Assembly: GCA_017379895.1 (NCBI GenBank)
Contig: JAFNVH010000049.1
Span: 1-49,381 of the forward strand
Reading direction: 5' to 3'
DNA: 49,381 bases
Origin: Rikenellaceae bacterium
GTDB lineage: Bacteria; Bacteroidota; Bacteroidia; Bacteroidales; Rikenellaceae
The position numbers and the translations under genes were made by a program. Below the pieces are notes generated by a model. The model saw only the letters and a list, made by a program, of their open reading frames with translations, was not told the origin of the DNA and ran no database searches. Shown here one piece after another: positions 40,557 to 49,290 of the stretch (position 1 is its first letter; every line of letters begins with the position of its first letter).

Positions 40557-41888
40557 CTACTTGATAAACAGCCTATAAATATCGTTGCCGTTGGCGTAGA
40601 GCAGCAGCGCGAAAAGCACTACCAAACCGAAAATCTGCGCATATTCGAGGAACTTATCGCTCGGCTTGCGGCGTGTGATAACCTCCCACAGCAGGAACAG
40701 CACGTGACCACCGTCCAATGCCGGAATAGGCAGAATATTCATCACTGCCAAAATCACCGACAGCAGTGCTGTCGTCAGCCAGAAACGCTCCCAATTCCAC
40801 TCGCTGGGGAAGATGTTGCCAATCGACAAGAAACCACCCAGCTCCTCATAGAGTTTGCTCTCGGGCACGACCATAGCCTTGATCTGCTTCCAGTAGCCAC
40901 TGATCTCCTCGCCCGTGCGGCGCATACCTGCGGGAATCGACTCCAACAGTGTATATTCGCGCATACGAGCCACGAACGGACTGCGTGCCATAACGCCGAT
41001 CGAGCCATTCTCGTCGAGCGTCACAACCGCCTCGCGTGCCACAACCACATTGGCGCTATCGCGCTCGATACCGAGCGTTACGGTCTGACCTGCCAAGGCG
41101 GGTAACTCGCGCTTATACTCGTCGAAGTAGCGCATCTCGACGCCATTGAGTGCCACCAGACGGTCGCCACTGAGCAGACCCGCCTCGCGTGCCGCGTCGG
41201 TCGCTACGCTATCGAGTTCGAAGGGCATACGCATCGCATACATATTCTTATAGCCCCCCTCCTGACGCATCTTGACCAGCTGCTCCAACGGAATGTTGAA
41301 GGTGTGCTCCGCGCCACCGCGCTCGACAACCACCTCGCGATCCTCGGCCGTAATGAGCAATTCGTTGACGATCTGATCCACCTCGGTGATCTCTGTGCCA
41401 CCGATCGAGAGTACCTTGTCGCCGTCCTCGAAACCGAGTTCGTGACCTGCGTCGCTCCAAACGTAACCCCACTGCGCATCCTCGGCAGGCATATAGGGCT
41501 CGCCCCAATGGTAGCAGATACCGCAGTAGATCACAAATGCCAGCACCACGTTCATCACCACGCCCGCAACCATCACAATCAGGCGCTGCCAAGCGGGTTT
41601 CGAGCGGAACTCATCGGGCTGAGGCTCGGCGGCCATCTGCTCGGTGTCCATACTTTCGTCGATCATACCTGCGATCTTGACGTAGCCACCCAGCGGTAGC
41701 CAGCCCATGCCGTACTCGGTCTGTCCGCGACGGAACTTGAAGATCGAGAACCAGGGGTCGAAAAAGAGATAGAATTTCTCAACGCGAATGCCGAACATAC
41801 GTGCGGCCAAAAAGTGTCCCAACTCGTGAATAATCACCAGCAGCGACAAACTCATAAAGAATTGAATTACTTTGATCAGAATATCCAT
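40557..41888 (-). CDS. rseP: Site-2 protease RseP
   Basis: 443 residues, an inner-membrane zinc protease that cleaves membrane-bound regulators or signal peptides within the bilayer. The zinc site HELGH is at 21-25 in the first helix, and the third ligand is Asp392 in IPALDGGH. Between them lie two PDZ-like regions (about 130-205 and 215-300), with AGHELGFEDGDKVLSIGG and AGLLSGDRLVALNG. Four helices in all. It is downstream of dxr (24 nt gap), a common pairing in bacteria. The last 35 codons were duplicated at 39748-39855. The HEXXH and LDG motifs are intact, so the gene is expected to be functional. Confidence 0.95.
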   Translation of the reverse strand: MDILIKVIQFFMSLSLLVIIHELGHFLAARMFGIRVEKFYLFFDPWFSIFKFRRGQTEYGMGWLPLGGYVKIAGMIDESMDTEQMAAEPQPDEFRSKPAWQRLIVMVAGVVMNVVLAFVIYCGICYHWGEPYMPAEDAQWGYVWSDAGHELGFEDGDKVLSIGGTEITEVDQIVNELLITAEDREVVVERGGAEHTFNIPLEQLVKMRQEGGYKNMYAMRMPFELDSVATDAAREAGLLSGDRLVALNGVEMRYFDEYKRELPALAGQTVTLGIERDSANVVVAREAVVTLDENGSIGVMARSPFVARMREYTLLESIPAGMRRTGEEISGYWKQIKAMVVPESKLYEELGGFLSIGNIFPSEWNWERFWLTTALLSVILAVMNILPIPALDGGHVLFLLWEVITRRKPSDKFLEYAQIFGLVVLFALLLYANGNDIYRLFIK

Positions 41889-41912
41889 AGCGTATTATTG
41901 TTTTTCAAATGT

Positions 41913-43064
41913 TTACAAACCGAGAGCCTCGCGTGCCAAAGCTCGTGCCTCGGCGTCCGAGTATGCATAATCGTCGAGTGTAGGGTGGGCGATGAAGGTC
42001 GCACGCACGAGCGATTGCTCGATCGAGCGAACGATATCCAGATAGCCGATCTTACCCGCGAGGAATGCCGCCACGGCCACCTCGTTTGCGCCGTTCATCG
42101 TGCAGGCTGCCGTGCCACCGCGACGCAGACAGTCGTAGGCCACATCCAATGCGGGGTACTTCACGCGATCGACTTCGCGGAAGGTGAGGTTGGGGTTAGC
42201 CAGGAAATCGAAACGCTCCGTCGGGCGCGACTTACGCTCGGGGAAGGTGAGCGCATAGCTGATCGGCAGGTGCATATCGGGCGTACCTAGCTGCGCCTTG
42301 ATTGCGCCGTCCTCAAACTCGACCATCGAATGAACGATCGATTGGGGGTGGATCAGTACCGAGATCTGATCGGCGGGAGTGCCGAACAACCATCGTGCCT
42401 CGATCACCTCGAAACCCTTATTGACCATCGTTGCGCAGTCGATCGTGATCTTTGCGCCCATCGACCAGTTGGGGTGGCGCAGAGCCTCAGCGGCGGTCAT
42501 ACGACTCAGCTCCTCGATCGGTGTGTCGCGGAAGGCCCCACCACTTGCCGTGAGGATCAATCGACGCACGGGCGACTGCTCGCCAACCAAACATTGGAAG
42601 ATCGCCGAGTGCTCCGAATCGACGGGCAGAATCGGTGCGCGGTGCTCTGTTGCAAGGCGCATCACCAACTCGCCACCAACCACCAGTGTCTCCTTGTTGG
42701 CCAAGGCGATCTTTTTGCCTTTGCGCACAGCTGCGACCGTCGGCAGCAGACCTGCGTAGCCGACCAGCGCATTGACCACCACGTCTACATTCGACCCTGC
42801 CGCAACATCTTCCATCGCTTTAGCACCGGCATAGACCTTCGTGTCGGTCGTCGCCAAAGCCTCTTTGAGCGGAGTGTAGTATTGCTCGTCGCCGATTACC
42901 ACACAGTCGGCATCAAATTCGATTGCCTGCTGGGCAAGTTGCTCCCAATTGCGATTGGCAACCAAAGCCGTTATCTCGAATTGTTCGGGGTTCTCGCGCA
43001 CGATGTCGAGCGTCTGCACGCCGATCGAGCCGGTCGACCCCAAGAGTGCTATACGTTGTTTCAT
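41913..43064 (-). CDS. dxr: 1-deoxy-D-xylulose 5-phosphate reductoisomerase
   Basis: 383 residues, the usual length. The enzyme makes 2-C-methyl-D-erythritol 4-phosphate with NADPH, the committed step of the MEP isoprenoid pathway. It begins MKQRIALLGSTGSIGVQTLDIV (NADPH site). It continues with ALVGYAGLLPTVAAVRKGKKIALANKET and PVDSEHSAIFQCL (the metal-binding Asp-Ser-Glu). The flexible loop follows in LTASGGAFRD, then HPNWSMGAKITIDCATMVNKGFEVIEARWLF, and later NGANEVAVAAFLAGKIGYLDI. All catalytic motifs are present. It is 6 nt downstream of the M23-like gene and 24 nt upstream of rseP. Confidence 0.96.
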   Translation of the reverse strand: MKQRIALLGSTGSIGVQTLDIVRENPEQFEITALVANRNWEQLAQQAIEFDADCVVIGDEQYYTPLKEALATTDTKVYAGAKAMEDVAAGSNVDVVVNALVGYAGLLPTVAAVRKGKKIALANKETLVVGGELVMRLATEHRAPILPVDSEHSAIFQCLVGEQSPVRRLILTASGGAFRDTPIEELSRMTAAEALRHPNWSMGAKITIDCATMVNKGFEVIEARWLFGTPADQISVLIHPQSIVHSMVEFEDGAIKAQLGTPDMHLPISYALTFPERKSRPTERFDFLANPNLTFREVDRVKYPALDVAYDCLRRGGTAACTMNGANEVAVAAFLAGKIGYLDIVRSIEQSLVRATFIAHPTLDDYAYSDAEARALAREALGL

Positions 43065-43070
43065 AGTTGA

Positions 43071-43934
43071 TTAGAATACGATGTAACTTTCCGGATCGAC
43101 GGGTTTGCCATCGCTCCAAATTTCGAATTGTAGCAGTCGCGGGGTGTTACCCTCGTCGGTAGCCTCAGCACTGTAACCGACGATCTGTCCTGCGGTCAGT
43201 TTCTGTCCTACCTCGACCAGCGATTGAGCCATATTGCGGTAGAACGAGATCAAACCTCCCATATGCTGCACTTCGACCAAATAGCCGTCATCGGGCGACC
43301 ACGTTGTGAGAATTACTGTACCTTCGCCAATTGCCACTACCTGCGTATCGGAGGTCGGAGCGATGCTGACGCCCATCGAACCCGAACGAGGACTGAAATT
43401 ATTGACGATTACACCACCAGCTAACGGGGCTATCAACTCCATCGATTCGCGCACACTGCGGCGGCTTGATGCCTGACTAGCAATCGAATATGCGCCATCG
43501 CCTTCGATCTGTGCGCGGAGAATCGAGTCCTCGACCGAGGGCATTACGATTGTCTTATCGGTATTCGATTGGTTCTGGTCTGATAGACTTCGCATAACCG
43601 GTGTTTTGCCCTCCATAATGAGTGCGATGTTGTCGCTATACACCTTCATCTGACTCAATTGACGCTCCATCGAGTCCAGTCGCACGATGTTCTCGAGCAG
43701 GATTGTTCGGGTGCGGTTGCCCTGATAGCCGGGCAGGAATTCGAGCAGCGGGGTGTACGCCACCGACGACAGAATTACGATAAACAATACCAGCGCCAAC
43801 GCCAGAAAACCTGCCACGATACTCAGCGGTGAGATGTACATATACCACATCTCGCGGTTGTCGCGCTCGTCGCGGAGCGAGAGGCGATGTTTGCGCCAGA
43901 GGTTTGCGATCTTATCTTTCCAAGAAGTTTTCAT
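43071..43934 (-). CDS. Membrane-anchored M23/LytM-like protein lacking zinc ligands
   Basis: 287 residues: a basic cytosolic start, one helix (about 37-58), a coiled-coil-prone stretch (about 78-108), and a C-terminal LytM/peptidase M23 fold (about 165-287). The zinc ligands of active M23 enzymes are missing. The HxGxD motif reads SMGVS (186-190), the YAHL histidine is Asn234 in YRNM, and the LHFEI histidine is Gln269 in LQFEI. The fold is still plain from VVAIGEGTVILTTW, VEVQH and LTAGQIVGYS. It is therefore probably a non-catalytic cell-wall adaptor, in the manner of EnvC/NlpD which activate amidases. It leads the operon with dxr and rseP. Confidence 0.85.
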   Translation of the reverse strand: MKTSWKDKIANLWRKHRLSLRDERDNREMWYMYISPLSIVAGFLALALVLFIVILSSVAYTPLLEFLPGYQGNRTRTILLENIVRLDSMERQLSQMKVYSDNIALIMEGKTPVMRSLSDQNQSNTDKTIVMPSVEDSILRAQIEGDGAYSIASQASSRRSVRESMELIAPLAGGVIVNNFSPRSGSMGVSIAPTSDTQVVAIGEGTVILTTWSPDDGYLVEVQHMGGLISFYRNMAQSLVEVGQKLTAGQIVGYSAEATDEGNTPRLLQFEIWSDGKPVDPESYIVF

Positions 43935-43941
43935 ATCAAAA

Positions 43942-43967
43942 CAAAGTTATTTGAATTTACAAAGATA
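43942..43967 (-). promoter_or_regulatory. Two -7-like elements upstream of the M23-like/dxr/rseP operon
   Basis: On the minus strand TATCTTTG (43967-43960) and TAACTTTG (43949-43942) both match TAnnTTTG. They end 25 and 7 nt before the ATG at 43934. The farther one has the more usual distance; the nearer would give an almost leaderless message. Confidence 0.55.
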
Positions 43968-44043
43968 GCGATTTTGTTCATACGTGCGTCACGCACGCGC
44001 ATAAATTTTGGTGCTTAATGTTGTCTATAACGGAAAAAGCCCA

Positions 44044-44051
44044 TATATTTG
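44044..44051 (+). promoter_or_regulatory. -7 element for the aldose epimerase operon
   Basis: TATATTTG, a perfect TAnnTTTG match, ending 23 nt before the GTG start at 44075. This supports the GTG. Confidence 0.6.
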
Positions 44052-44074
44052 TTGTTCATTAACGAAAGAAAACA

Positions 44075-45118
44075 GTGGAAATCGAACAAAATATCTGGGG
44101 ATTCTCGCCCGAAGGTGAGGGCGGACTGCTCTATACGATGCGCACTGCGTCGGGTGGTGAGGTGTTGCTGACCAATGCAGGTGCGGCACTTGTGGGCGTG
44201 CGACTGCCGAATGGCGACGGCACGCTGACCAATGTTGTGGCGGGCTATGGCTCGTTTGCCGAGTATATCGACGATACGGTCGGAATGGGTAAGATCATTG
44301 GTCGCGCGAGTGGCGTGATTTCGCGTGGTCGTTTGACGATCGACGGGCAGACAACGCGTCTTGCTGTTAATCGTCCTCCGCACCACGTCGACGGTGGTCG
44401 CAAGGGCTTTGGTGCACGTATGTGGGAGGCTCGCACTGAGGTTAATCGTGTGGTCTTTGCGCTGGATAGCGCGGCGGGCGATGAGGGTTATCCGGCGGGC
44501 TTGCGAACAGAGGTAATCTATGATTGGGACGATGATAACCATCTGGAGATTACTGTCGTAGCTCAAGCTGACGGTGCAACTCCGATCGATATTACGGCGG
44601 CGCCGATGTTCGATCTCTCGGGCGAATTTACTCCCTCGTCAGTTGCTCGCCACCGCTTGCAGGTCAATGCGTCGCGATATGTGGCGATGCGTGGCGATAA
44701 TGTCCCGACGGGTGAGTTGCCGACGGTCGAGGATACCGATCTCGATTTCCGTTCTGAGCGCGAGGTGGGCGACTTGGATACCTTTGAAGGCCTGATTGGC
44801 GAGCGTGATGGTTTGGATCATTGGCTGGTGGTCGATGGTTGGCAGCGTTCGATTCTGGCAAAGGTGGCGACGCTCACCGATCCGCAGTCGGGACGCACGA
44901 TGAATGTCTATTCGTCGCAGCCTGCACTGCACCTCGACTCGGCCAATGCGATGAGTGGCAGTGGCGCACGCCGCAATGAGCGCGAGTATGAGGATCACTC
45001 GGCCATTGCACTGCACTGTATGGCACTGCCTGATGCGGTGAATCAGCCTGATTTCCCGTCGATTGTGATGCAGGCGGGTGAGCTCTATGTTCAAAAAACG
45101 GTCTACGAATTTCTCTAA
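44075..45118 (+). CDS. Aldose 1-epimerase
   Basis: 347 residues starting with GTG (MEIEQNIWGF). It interconverts alpha and beta anomers of sugars such as galactose or glucose. The mutarotase pattern is visible: LTNAGAALVGVRLPNGDG near the N-terminus, VVAGYGSFAEYIDDTVGMGKIIGRASGVIS, NRPPHHVDGGRKGFGARMWEA with the catalytic His region, ITAAPMFDLSG in place of the usual TN.yFNL, and MNVYSSQPALHLDSANAM near the end with the substrate-binding region. The NHxYF stretch reads TAAPMFDLSG, so one of the two catalytic histidines may be replaced. No signal peptide, so cytosolic. The next gene begins 3 nt after its stop. Confidence 0.86.
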   Translation: MEIEQNIWGFSPEGEGGLLYTMRTASGGEVLLTNAGAALVGVRLPNGDGTLTNVVAGYGSFAEYIDDTVGMGKIIGRASGVISRGRLTIDGQTTRLAVNRPPHHVDGGRKGFGARMWEARTEVNRVVFALDSAAGDEGYPAGLRTEVIYDWDDDNHLEITVVAQADGATPIDITAAPMFDLSGEFTPSSVARHRLQVNASRYVAMRGDNVPTGELPTVEDTDLDFRSEREVGDLDTFEGLIGERDGLDHWLVVDGWQRSILAKVATLTDPQSGRTMNVYSSQPALHLDSANAMSGSGARRNEREYEDHSAIALHCMALPDAVNQPDFPSIVMQAGELYVQKTVYEFL

Positions 45119-45121
45119 ACA

Positions 45122-45613
45122 ATGCGACGTATAGGCCTAATCTCGGATACTCACAACGCCTTCGACGATACGCTGCGCGATTTCCTGCGCGATGTCGATG
45201 AGGTGTGGCACGCGGGCGATATCGGCTCGTTGGCTATGGCTGACGAGATTGCTGCGTTCAAACCCCTGCGTGCGGTCTATGGCAATATCGACGACCACGA
45301 GGTACGCCGCGTCTATCCCGAGGTTGCGGTCTTCGATGTCGAGGGTTTTCGCGTGCTGATGACCCATATAGGCGGCTATCCCGGCCACTACGATCGTCGT
45401 GCGTTGGCTCATATCTACCAGACGCGCCCGACTATTTTTGTTGCGGGTCATTCGCATATTTTGAAGGTAATCTATGATAAGCGTTTCTCGCTGTTGCATC
45501 TCAACCCTGGCGCAGCGGGACGCTATGGTTTTCACAAGGTTCGCACGGCGTTGCGATTTACGCTTGATGGGGGCGATATCCGCGATATGGAGATCGGCGA
45601 GTGGCCTCGCTAA
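45122..45613 (+). CDS. YfcE/MJ0936-family metallophosphoesterase
   Basis: 163 residues, a compact calcineurin-like phosphoesterase. The metal ligands are all present: LISDTHNAF (Asp and His), WHAGDIGS (Asp), VYGNIDDHEV (Asn), MTHIGGYPG (His) and VAGHSHIL (GHxH). It hydrolyses phosphodiesters; the physiological substrate is unknown. NPGAAGRYGFH near 130-140 is typical of the family. It begins 3 nt after the epimerase stop, so the two are co-transcribed. Confidence 0.92.
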   Translation: MRRIGLISDTHNAFDDTLRDFLRDVDEVWHAGDIGSLAMADEIAAFKPLRAVYGNIDDHEVRRVYPEVAVFDVEGFRVLMTHIGGYPGHYDRRALAHIYQTRPTIFVAGHSHILKVIYDKRFSLLHLNPGAAGRYGFHKVRTALRFTLDGGDIRDMEIGEWPR

Positions 45614-45697
45614 AAATACAATACAATATTTGTACTGTTGCCTGCGTTATATGTGTGCCGAACAGATCGGCATAACATTAAACCTAATACAGACAGT

Positions 45698-46168
45698 ATG
45701 AATTTCAGACCTACCTTAACTCTGGGATCCATCATTGCCAGAGCGGCCTTCACAGCCGAGAAGAATGATTTTACTAACCATCTTATTGATCGCTTGTTGT
45801 TGCTTGCTATCAGCGAGCCCAATAGCCACGCTGCACGCCTCTTGCAGACGCTTGTGGGCGAGGCGACGTTGGCTCAACTGTGCACCCAAATCGAGCACGA
45901 ATTAAGCGACGTTGAGTTTGCTTCAAACTCCGAAAATGCGAATATTCGCAGCAACTTTTTTACGAAAATTTTCGACCGTCTTGCCTCTGTTTCGGTCGTT
46001 GGTGAGCCCAATAATACGGGCCATATTTTGCTGCTTGCGGTGGCCGATCCGACGACGATTTCGGCTGAACTTCTGCAACGCAACAATATCGACTACCAAA
46101 GGCTGCTTGTTGCAATGGGAACGCTGTCGGTTGATGAGGATCGCTACCTCGATTTGATCCTGCAATAG
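45698..46168 (+). CDS. Orphan Clp-N-like (Clp amino-terminal domain) protein
   Basis: 156 residues from MNFRPTLTLGSIIARAAFTAEKND. Two helical halves, about 15-75 and 85-150, each carry a pattern of the Clp repeat: NHLIDRLLLLAISEPNSHAARLLQTLVG, and NNTGHILLLAVADPTTISAELLQRNNIDYQRLLVAM. In ClpA/B/C this domain sits in front of the AAA+ motor and receives substrates or adaptors. Here no ATPase part follows and the gene is complete. It could act as an adaptor, a competitor of ClpB/ClpC docking, or an anti-adaptor. The assignment is by pattern only. No exact TAnnTTTG was found; AATATTTG near 45625-45632 is one base off. Confidence 0.6.
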   Translation: MNFRPTLTLGSIIARAAFTAEKNDFTNHLIDRLLLLAISEPNSHAARLLQTLVGEATLAQLCTQIEHELSDVEFASNSENANIRSNFFTKIFDRLASVSVVGEPNNTGHILLLAVADPTTISAELLQRNNIDYQRLLVAMGTLSVDEDRYLDLILQ

Positions 46169-46319
46169 CCTTTTGTCCACACTCGGTGCCGCCCATTTTC
46201 TCGCGCGCGAAGAAAAAATGTGTGTAATATAGCGATGATTCGGAAAATTTTGACGATATTTGCAGTTCAAGCAAACGCGAAAACAAAAACAATAAAAATA
46301 TAAAAACAAGAAACTCACT

Positions 46320-47714
46320 ATGTTAAGCGGAGGAAGAACCAAAATTGCGGATTTGCTCAAATCCGATCAGCGCGACATCGACGTCGTAGCAAAAGGCTGG
46401 GTGCGCACCAAGCGCGGTAACAAAAACGTGGCATTCATCGCACTGAACGATGGCTCGTGCGTGGCAAATATTCAGATCGTAGCCGACGTAGCTAAGTTTG
46501 ATGAGCAGTTGTTGAAGGACATCACTACCGGTGCTTGTCTGCGTGTTGCAGGTAGCCTGGTTGAGTCGGTTGGCTCGGGTCAGCCCGTTGAGATTCAGGC
46601 TTCGGAGATCGAGATCTACGGTAAGGCTGATTCGACTTACCCCTTGCAGAAGAAGGGTCACTCGCTCGAATTCTTGCGCGAGATCGCTTACCTGCGTCCC
46701 CGTACCAACACCTTCGGTGCAATTCTGCGTATCCGCCATGCAATGGCTTACGCAATCCATAAGTATTTCAATGATAGAGGTTTCTACTATCTGCATACGC
46801 CGCTGATCACCGGCTCGGACTGCGAGGGTGCAGGCGCAATGTTCAACGTAACCACTATGGACCTGAACAACATTCCTCGTAATGAGGAGGGTGCAGTAGA
46901 CTACTCGCAGGACTTCTTCGGTAAGCCTTGCAACCTGACCGTTTCGGGTCAGTTGGAGGGTGAGCTGGGTGCTCTGTCGATGGGTCAGATCTATACTTTC
47001 GGTCCCACTTTCCGTGCTGAGAATTCAAACACTCCGCGACACTTGGCCGAGTTTTGGATGATCGAGCCCGAGGTTGCGTTCTATGATTTGACTGACAATA
47101 TGGAGTTCGCTGAGGACTTCTTGAAGTACCTGATCCGCTATGCGTTGGAGAACTGCAAGGAGGACTTGGAGTTTATGAACAAAATGTGGGATAACGAACT
47201 GTTGGAGCGTCTGAACTTCGTTGTTGAGAACGACTTCAAGCGTTTGGACTACACCGAGGGTATCGAGATCTTGAAGGCAAGTGGCCAAAAGTTCGAGTTC
47301 CCCGTTGAGTGGGGTTGCGACTTGCAGAGCGAGCACGAGCGCTACCTGGTTGAGAAGCACTTCAAGCGTCCCGTAATCCTGATCAACTACCCCAAGGAGA
47401 TCAAGGCATTCTATATGAAGCAGAACGAAGATGGTCGCACGGTACGCGCAATGGACGTTCTGTTCCCGAAAATCGGCGAGATTATCGGAGGTTCGGAGCG
47501 TGAGGCCGATTATGGCAAACTTCGTGCAAGAATCGAGGAGCTTGGTATGAACGAGAAGGATGTATGGTGGTATCTCGACACTCGTCGTTGGGGTTCGGCA
47601 CCTCACAGCGGCTTTGGCTTGGGCTTCGAGCGTCTGCTGTTGTTCGTAACGGGTATGGCTAATATCCGTGACGTGATTCCCTTCCCGCGCACGCCGAAGA
47701 ACGCCGAGTTCTAA
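46320..47714 (+). CDS. asnS: Asparagine--tRNA ligase
   Basis: 464 residues, a class II aminoacyl-tRNA synthetase that charges tRNA-Asn in the cytosol. The N-terminal OB fold ([27 protein letters not shown]) binds the anticodon. The catalytic domain holds motif 1 (around [15 protein letters not shown]), motif 2 ([26 protein letters not shown]) and motif 3 ([31 protein letters not shown]). AENSNT marks AsnRS as opposed to AspRS. The length is normal. A one-mismatch promoter (GATATTTG near 46255) is present upstream. A hairpin follows at 47740-47776. Confidence 0.97.
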   Translation: MLSGGRTKIADLLKSDQRDIDVVAKGWVRTKRGNKNVAFIALNDGSCVANIQIVADVAKFDEQLLKDITTGACLRVAGSLVESVGSGQPVEIQASEIEIYGKADSTYPLQKKGHSLEFLREIAYLRPRTNTFGAILRIRHAMAYAIHKYFNDRGFYYLHTPLITGSDCEGAGAMFNVTTMDLNNIPRNEEGAVDYSQDFFGKPCNLTVSGQLEGELGALSMGQIYTFGPTFRAENSNTPRHLAEFWMIEPEVAFYDLTDNMEFAEDFLKYLIRYALENCKEDLEFMNKMWDNELLERLNFVVENDFKRLDYTEGIEILKASGQKFEFPVEWGCDLQSEHERYLVEKHFKRPVILINYPKEIKAFYMKQNEDGRTVRAMDVLFPKIGEIIGGSEREADYGKLRARIEELGMNEKDVWWYLDTRRWGSAPHSGFGLGFERLLLFVTGMANIRDVIPFPRTPKNAEF

Positions 47715-47739
47715 CAGATAGCGAACAAACAAATGATCG

Positions 47740-47776
47740 AGATTGTGCGCTGCGCGTTAGGCGTGGCGCACAATCT
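47740..47776 (+). terminator. Hairpin after asnS
   Basis: A perfect 11-bp stem, AGATTGTGCGC (47740-47750) with GCGCACAATCT (47766-47776), and a 15-nt loop. The following bases (GTTCTACTT) are only mildly T-rich, so termination strength is uncertain. Confidence 0.6.
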
Positions 47777-47856
47777 GTTCTACTTACCGAAATCGAAAGC
47801 GAAGAGACCCCGTAACTAATTGGTTGTGAAATTATTTAGAAACAAGGTCTTAAACT

Positions 47857-49281
47857 ATGTCACACATTAATCAACGACAGGTTCAAACCCTGCAACAGAA
47901 ACTTTCGCCGCAGCAGATCCAGATGATCAAACTCTTGGAGTTGCCGACGGCGCAGCTCGATTCGCGTATCAAGGAGGAGATTGAATCGAACATAGTTCTC
48001 GAGGAGCAGGAACCCGAGCAGACTGACGATGAGCAGCCTGCACGCATCTCTGTCGAAGAGTATCTGAAAGAGGACGACACACCATCGTACAAAGCGCATA
48101 TCAACAACCGCTCGAAGGACGACAAACAGCGTCCGGTCTATATCACTGGTGGTCGCTCGTTGCAGGAGTCGCTCATCGAGCAGTTGGGCTTCCGCAGTTT
48201 GTCACAGCGCGAGATGACGTTGGCACGCTACCTTGTCGGCAGTCTTGACGAGGATGGATACCTGCGCCGCGATATGGAGGCGATCAGTGACGATTTGGCT
48301 TTTACGGTGGGTGTTGAGGCCTCGATCGAGGAGTTGGAGCGACTGCTCGCGGTGATTCAGGATTTAGAACCTGCGGGTATTGGAGCGCGTTCGTTGCAGG
48401 AGTGCCTGTTGTTGCAGATCAATCAGATACCGATGACTTCGCTAGCTCGTCGTACGGCTCGTAAGATTCTGTCGGACCATTTCGATGAGTTCGTCAAGAA
48501 ACACTACGAGAAGTTGATTTCGCGTATGCATATCAGCGAGGACGAATTCCGCGAGGCGGCGGCCGAGATTCGTCGCTTGTCGCCGCGCCCTGGTGGTAGT
48601 TTTAGCGAGGGTACGGGCGATGCAGCGCCATATATCATTCCCGATTTCTTGCTCGATTATCAGAATGGCAAGTTCGATCTGCAATTCAACTCGTATAATG
48701 TGCCCGAACTGAGGGTCAATCGTCGCTATGTAGAGATGATGCGCGAGATGGCGTCGCCCGATGGTAAGGTGAGCGAGGAGAATCGTGAGGCAGTGCAATT
48801 TGTCAAGAGCAAGATCGACTCAGCTAAGTGGTTTATTTCGGCTATCAAGCAGCGCCACGACACGCTGATGCAGACGATGCGTGAGATTTTGGATTACCAG
48901 CAGGAGTACTTCAAAGATGGCGATAAGAGTTGCCTGCGTCCGATGATCCTCAAAGATATTGCCGACCGCACGGGATTGGACGTGTCGACCATTTCGCGTG
49001 TGGTGAATAGTAAATATGTGCAGACACATTTCGGGGTTTTATCGCTCAAATCGCTCTTTTCGGAGGCGATGCAGACCGAGAGTGGCGAGGAGGTTTCGAG
49101 CCACGAGATCAAGCATATTTTGCAGGAGTGCATAGCCGAGGAGGATAAGCGCAAGCCGCTGACTGATGAGGTGCTGATGGATATTCTGAATGCGAAGGGT
49201 TATCGCATTGCGCGTCGCACGGTGGCCAAGTATCGCGAGATGTTGGATATCCCCGTAGCACGTCTGCGCAAACAGATTTAA
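47857..49281 (+). CDS. rpoN: RNA polymerase sigma-54 factor
   Basis: 474 residues. Region I is Gln/Leu-rich (QVQTLQQKLSPQQIQMIKLLELPTAQLDSRIKEEIESNIVLEE) and binds activators. An acidic linker follows (about 47-85), then the core-binding and DNA-binding regions. The C-terminal RpoN box ARRTVAKYRE (approximately residues 450-459) recognises the -24 element. SPRPGGSF and DGKVSEENREAV lie in the core-binding part, and DVSTISRVVNSKYVQTHFGV is the helix-turn-helix. It directs transcription of genes that need an AAA+ activator. All hallmark motifs are intact. Only 9 nt separate its stop from the next start. Confidence 0.96.
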   Translation: MSHINQRQVQTLQQKLSPQQIQMIKLLELPTAQLDSRIKEEIESNIVLEEQEPEQTDDEQPARISVEEYLKEDDTPSYKAHINNRSKDDKQRPVYITGGRSLQESLIEQLGFRSLSQREMTLARYLVGSLDEDGYLRRDMEAISDDLAFTVGVEASIEELERLLAVIQDLEPAGIGARSLQECLLLQINQIPMTSLARRTARKILSDHFDEFVKKHYEKLISRMHISEDEFREAAAEIRRLSPRPGGSFSEGTGDAAPYIIPDFLLDYQNGKFDLQFNSYNVPELRVNRRYVEMMREMASPDGKVSEENREAVQFVKSKIDSAKWFISAIKQRHDTLMQTMREILDYQQEYFKDGDKSCLRPMILKDIADRTGLDVSTISRVVNSKYVQTHFGVLSLKSLFSEAMQTESGEEVSSHEIKHILQECIAEEDKRKPLTDEVLMDILNAKGYRIARRTVAKYREMLDIPVARLRKQI

Positions 49282-49290
49282 CGAATCAAA

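Larger units (their letters stand above)
39048..40664. repeat. Tandem duplication: lipoprotein gene plus rseP tail, two units of about 800 bp
   Basis: The octamer TCGCTCGG occurs at 39048-39055, 39848-39855 and 40657-40664, spacing 800 and 809 bp. Unit 1 holds the split lipoprotein gene and a copy of the rseP 3' end; unit 2 holds the intact lipoprotein gene and the true rseP 3' end. Matching landmarks occur in the same order: GCTCGGAGAGGTTATTG after each lipoprotein stop, a near-identical signal-peptide segment of about 57 bp (39600-39656 and 40392-40448), TATATAGACG, ATGCAACTTTTTTT, and the rseP tail. The junction at 39848 joins rseP sequence on one side to the post-lipoprotein sequence on the other, through the shared octamer. 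Confidence 0.8.
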
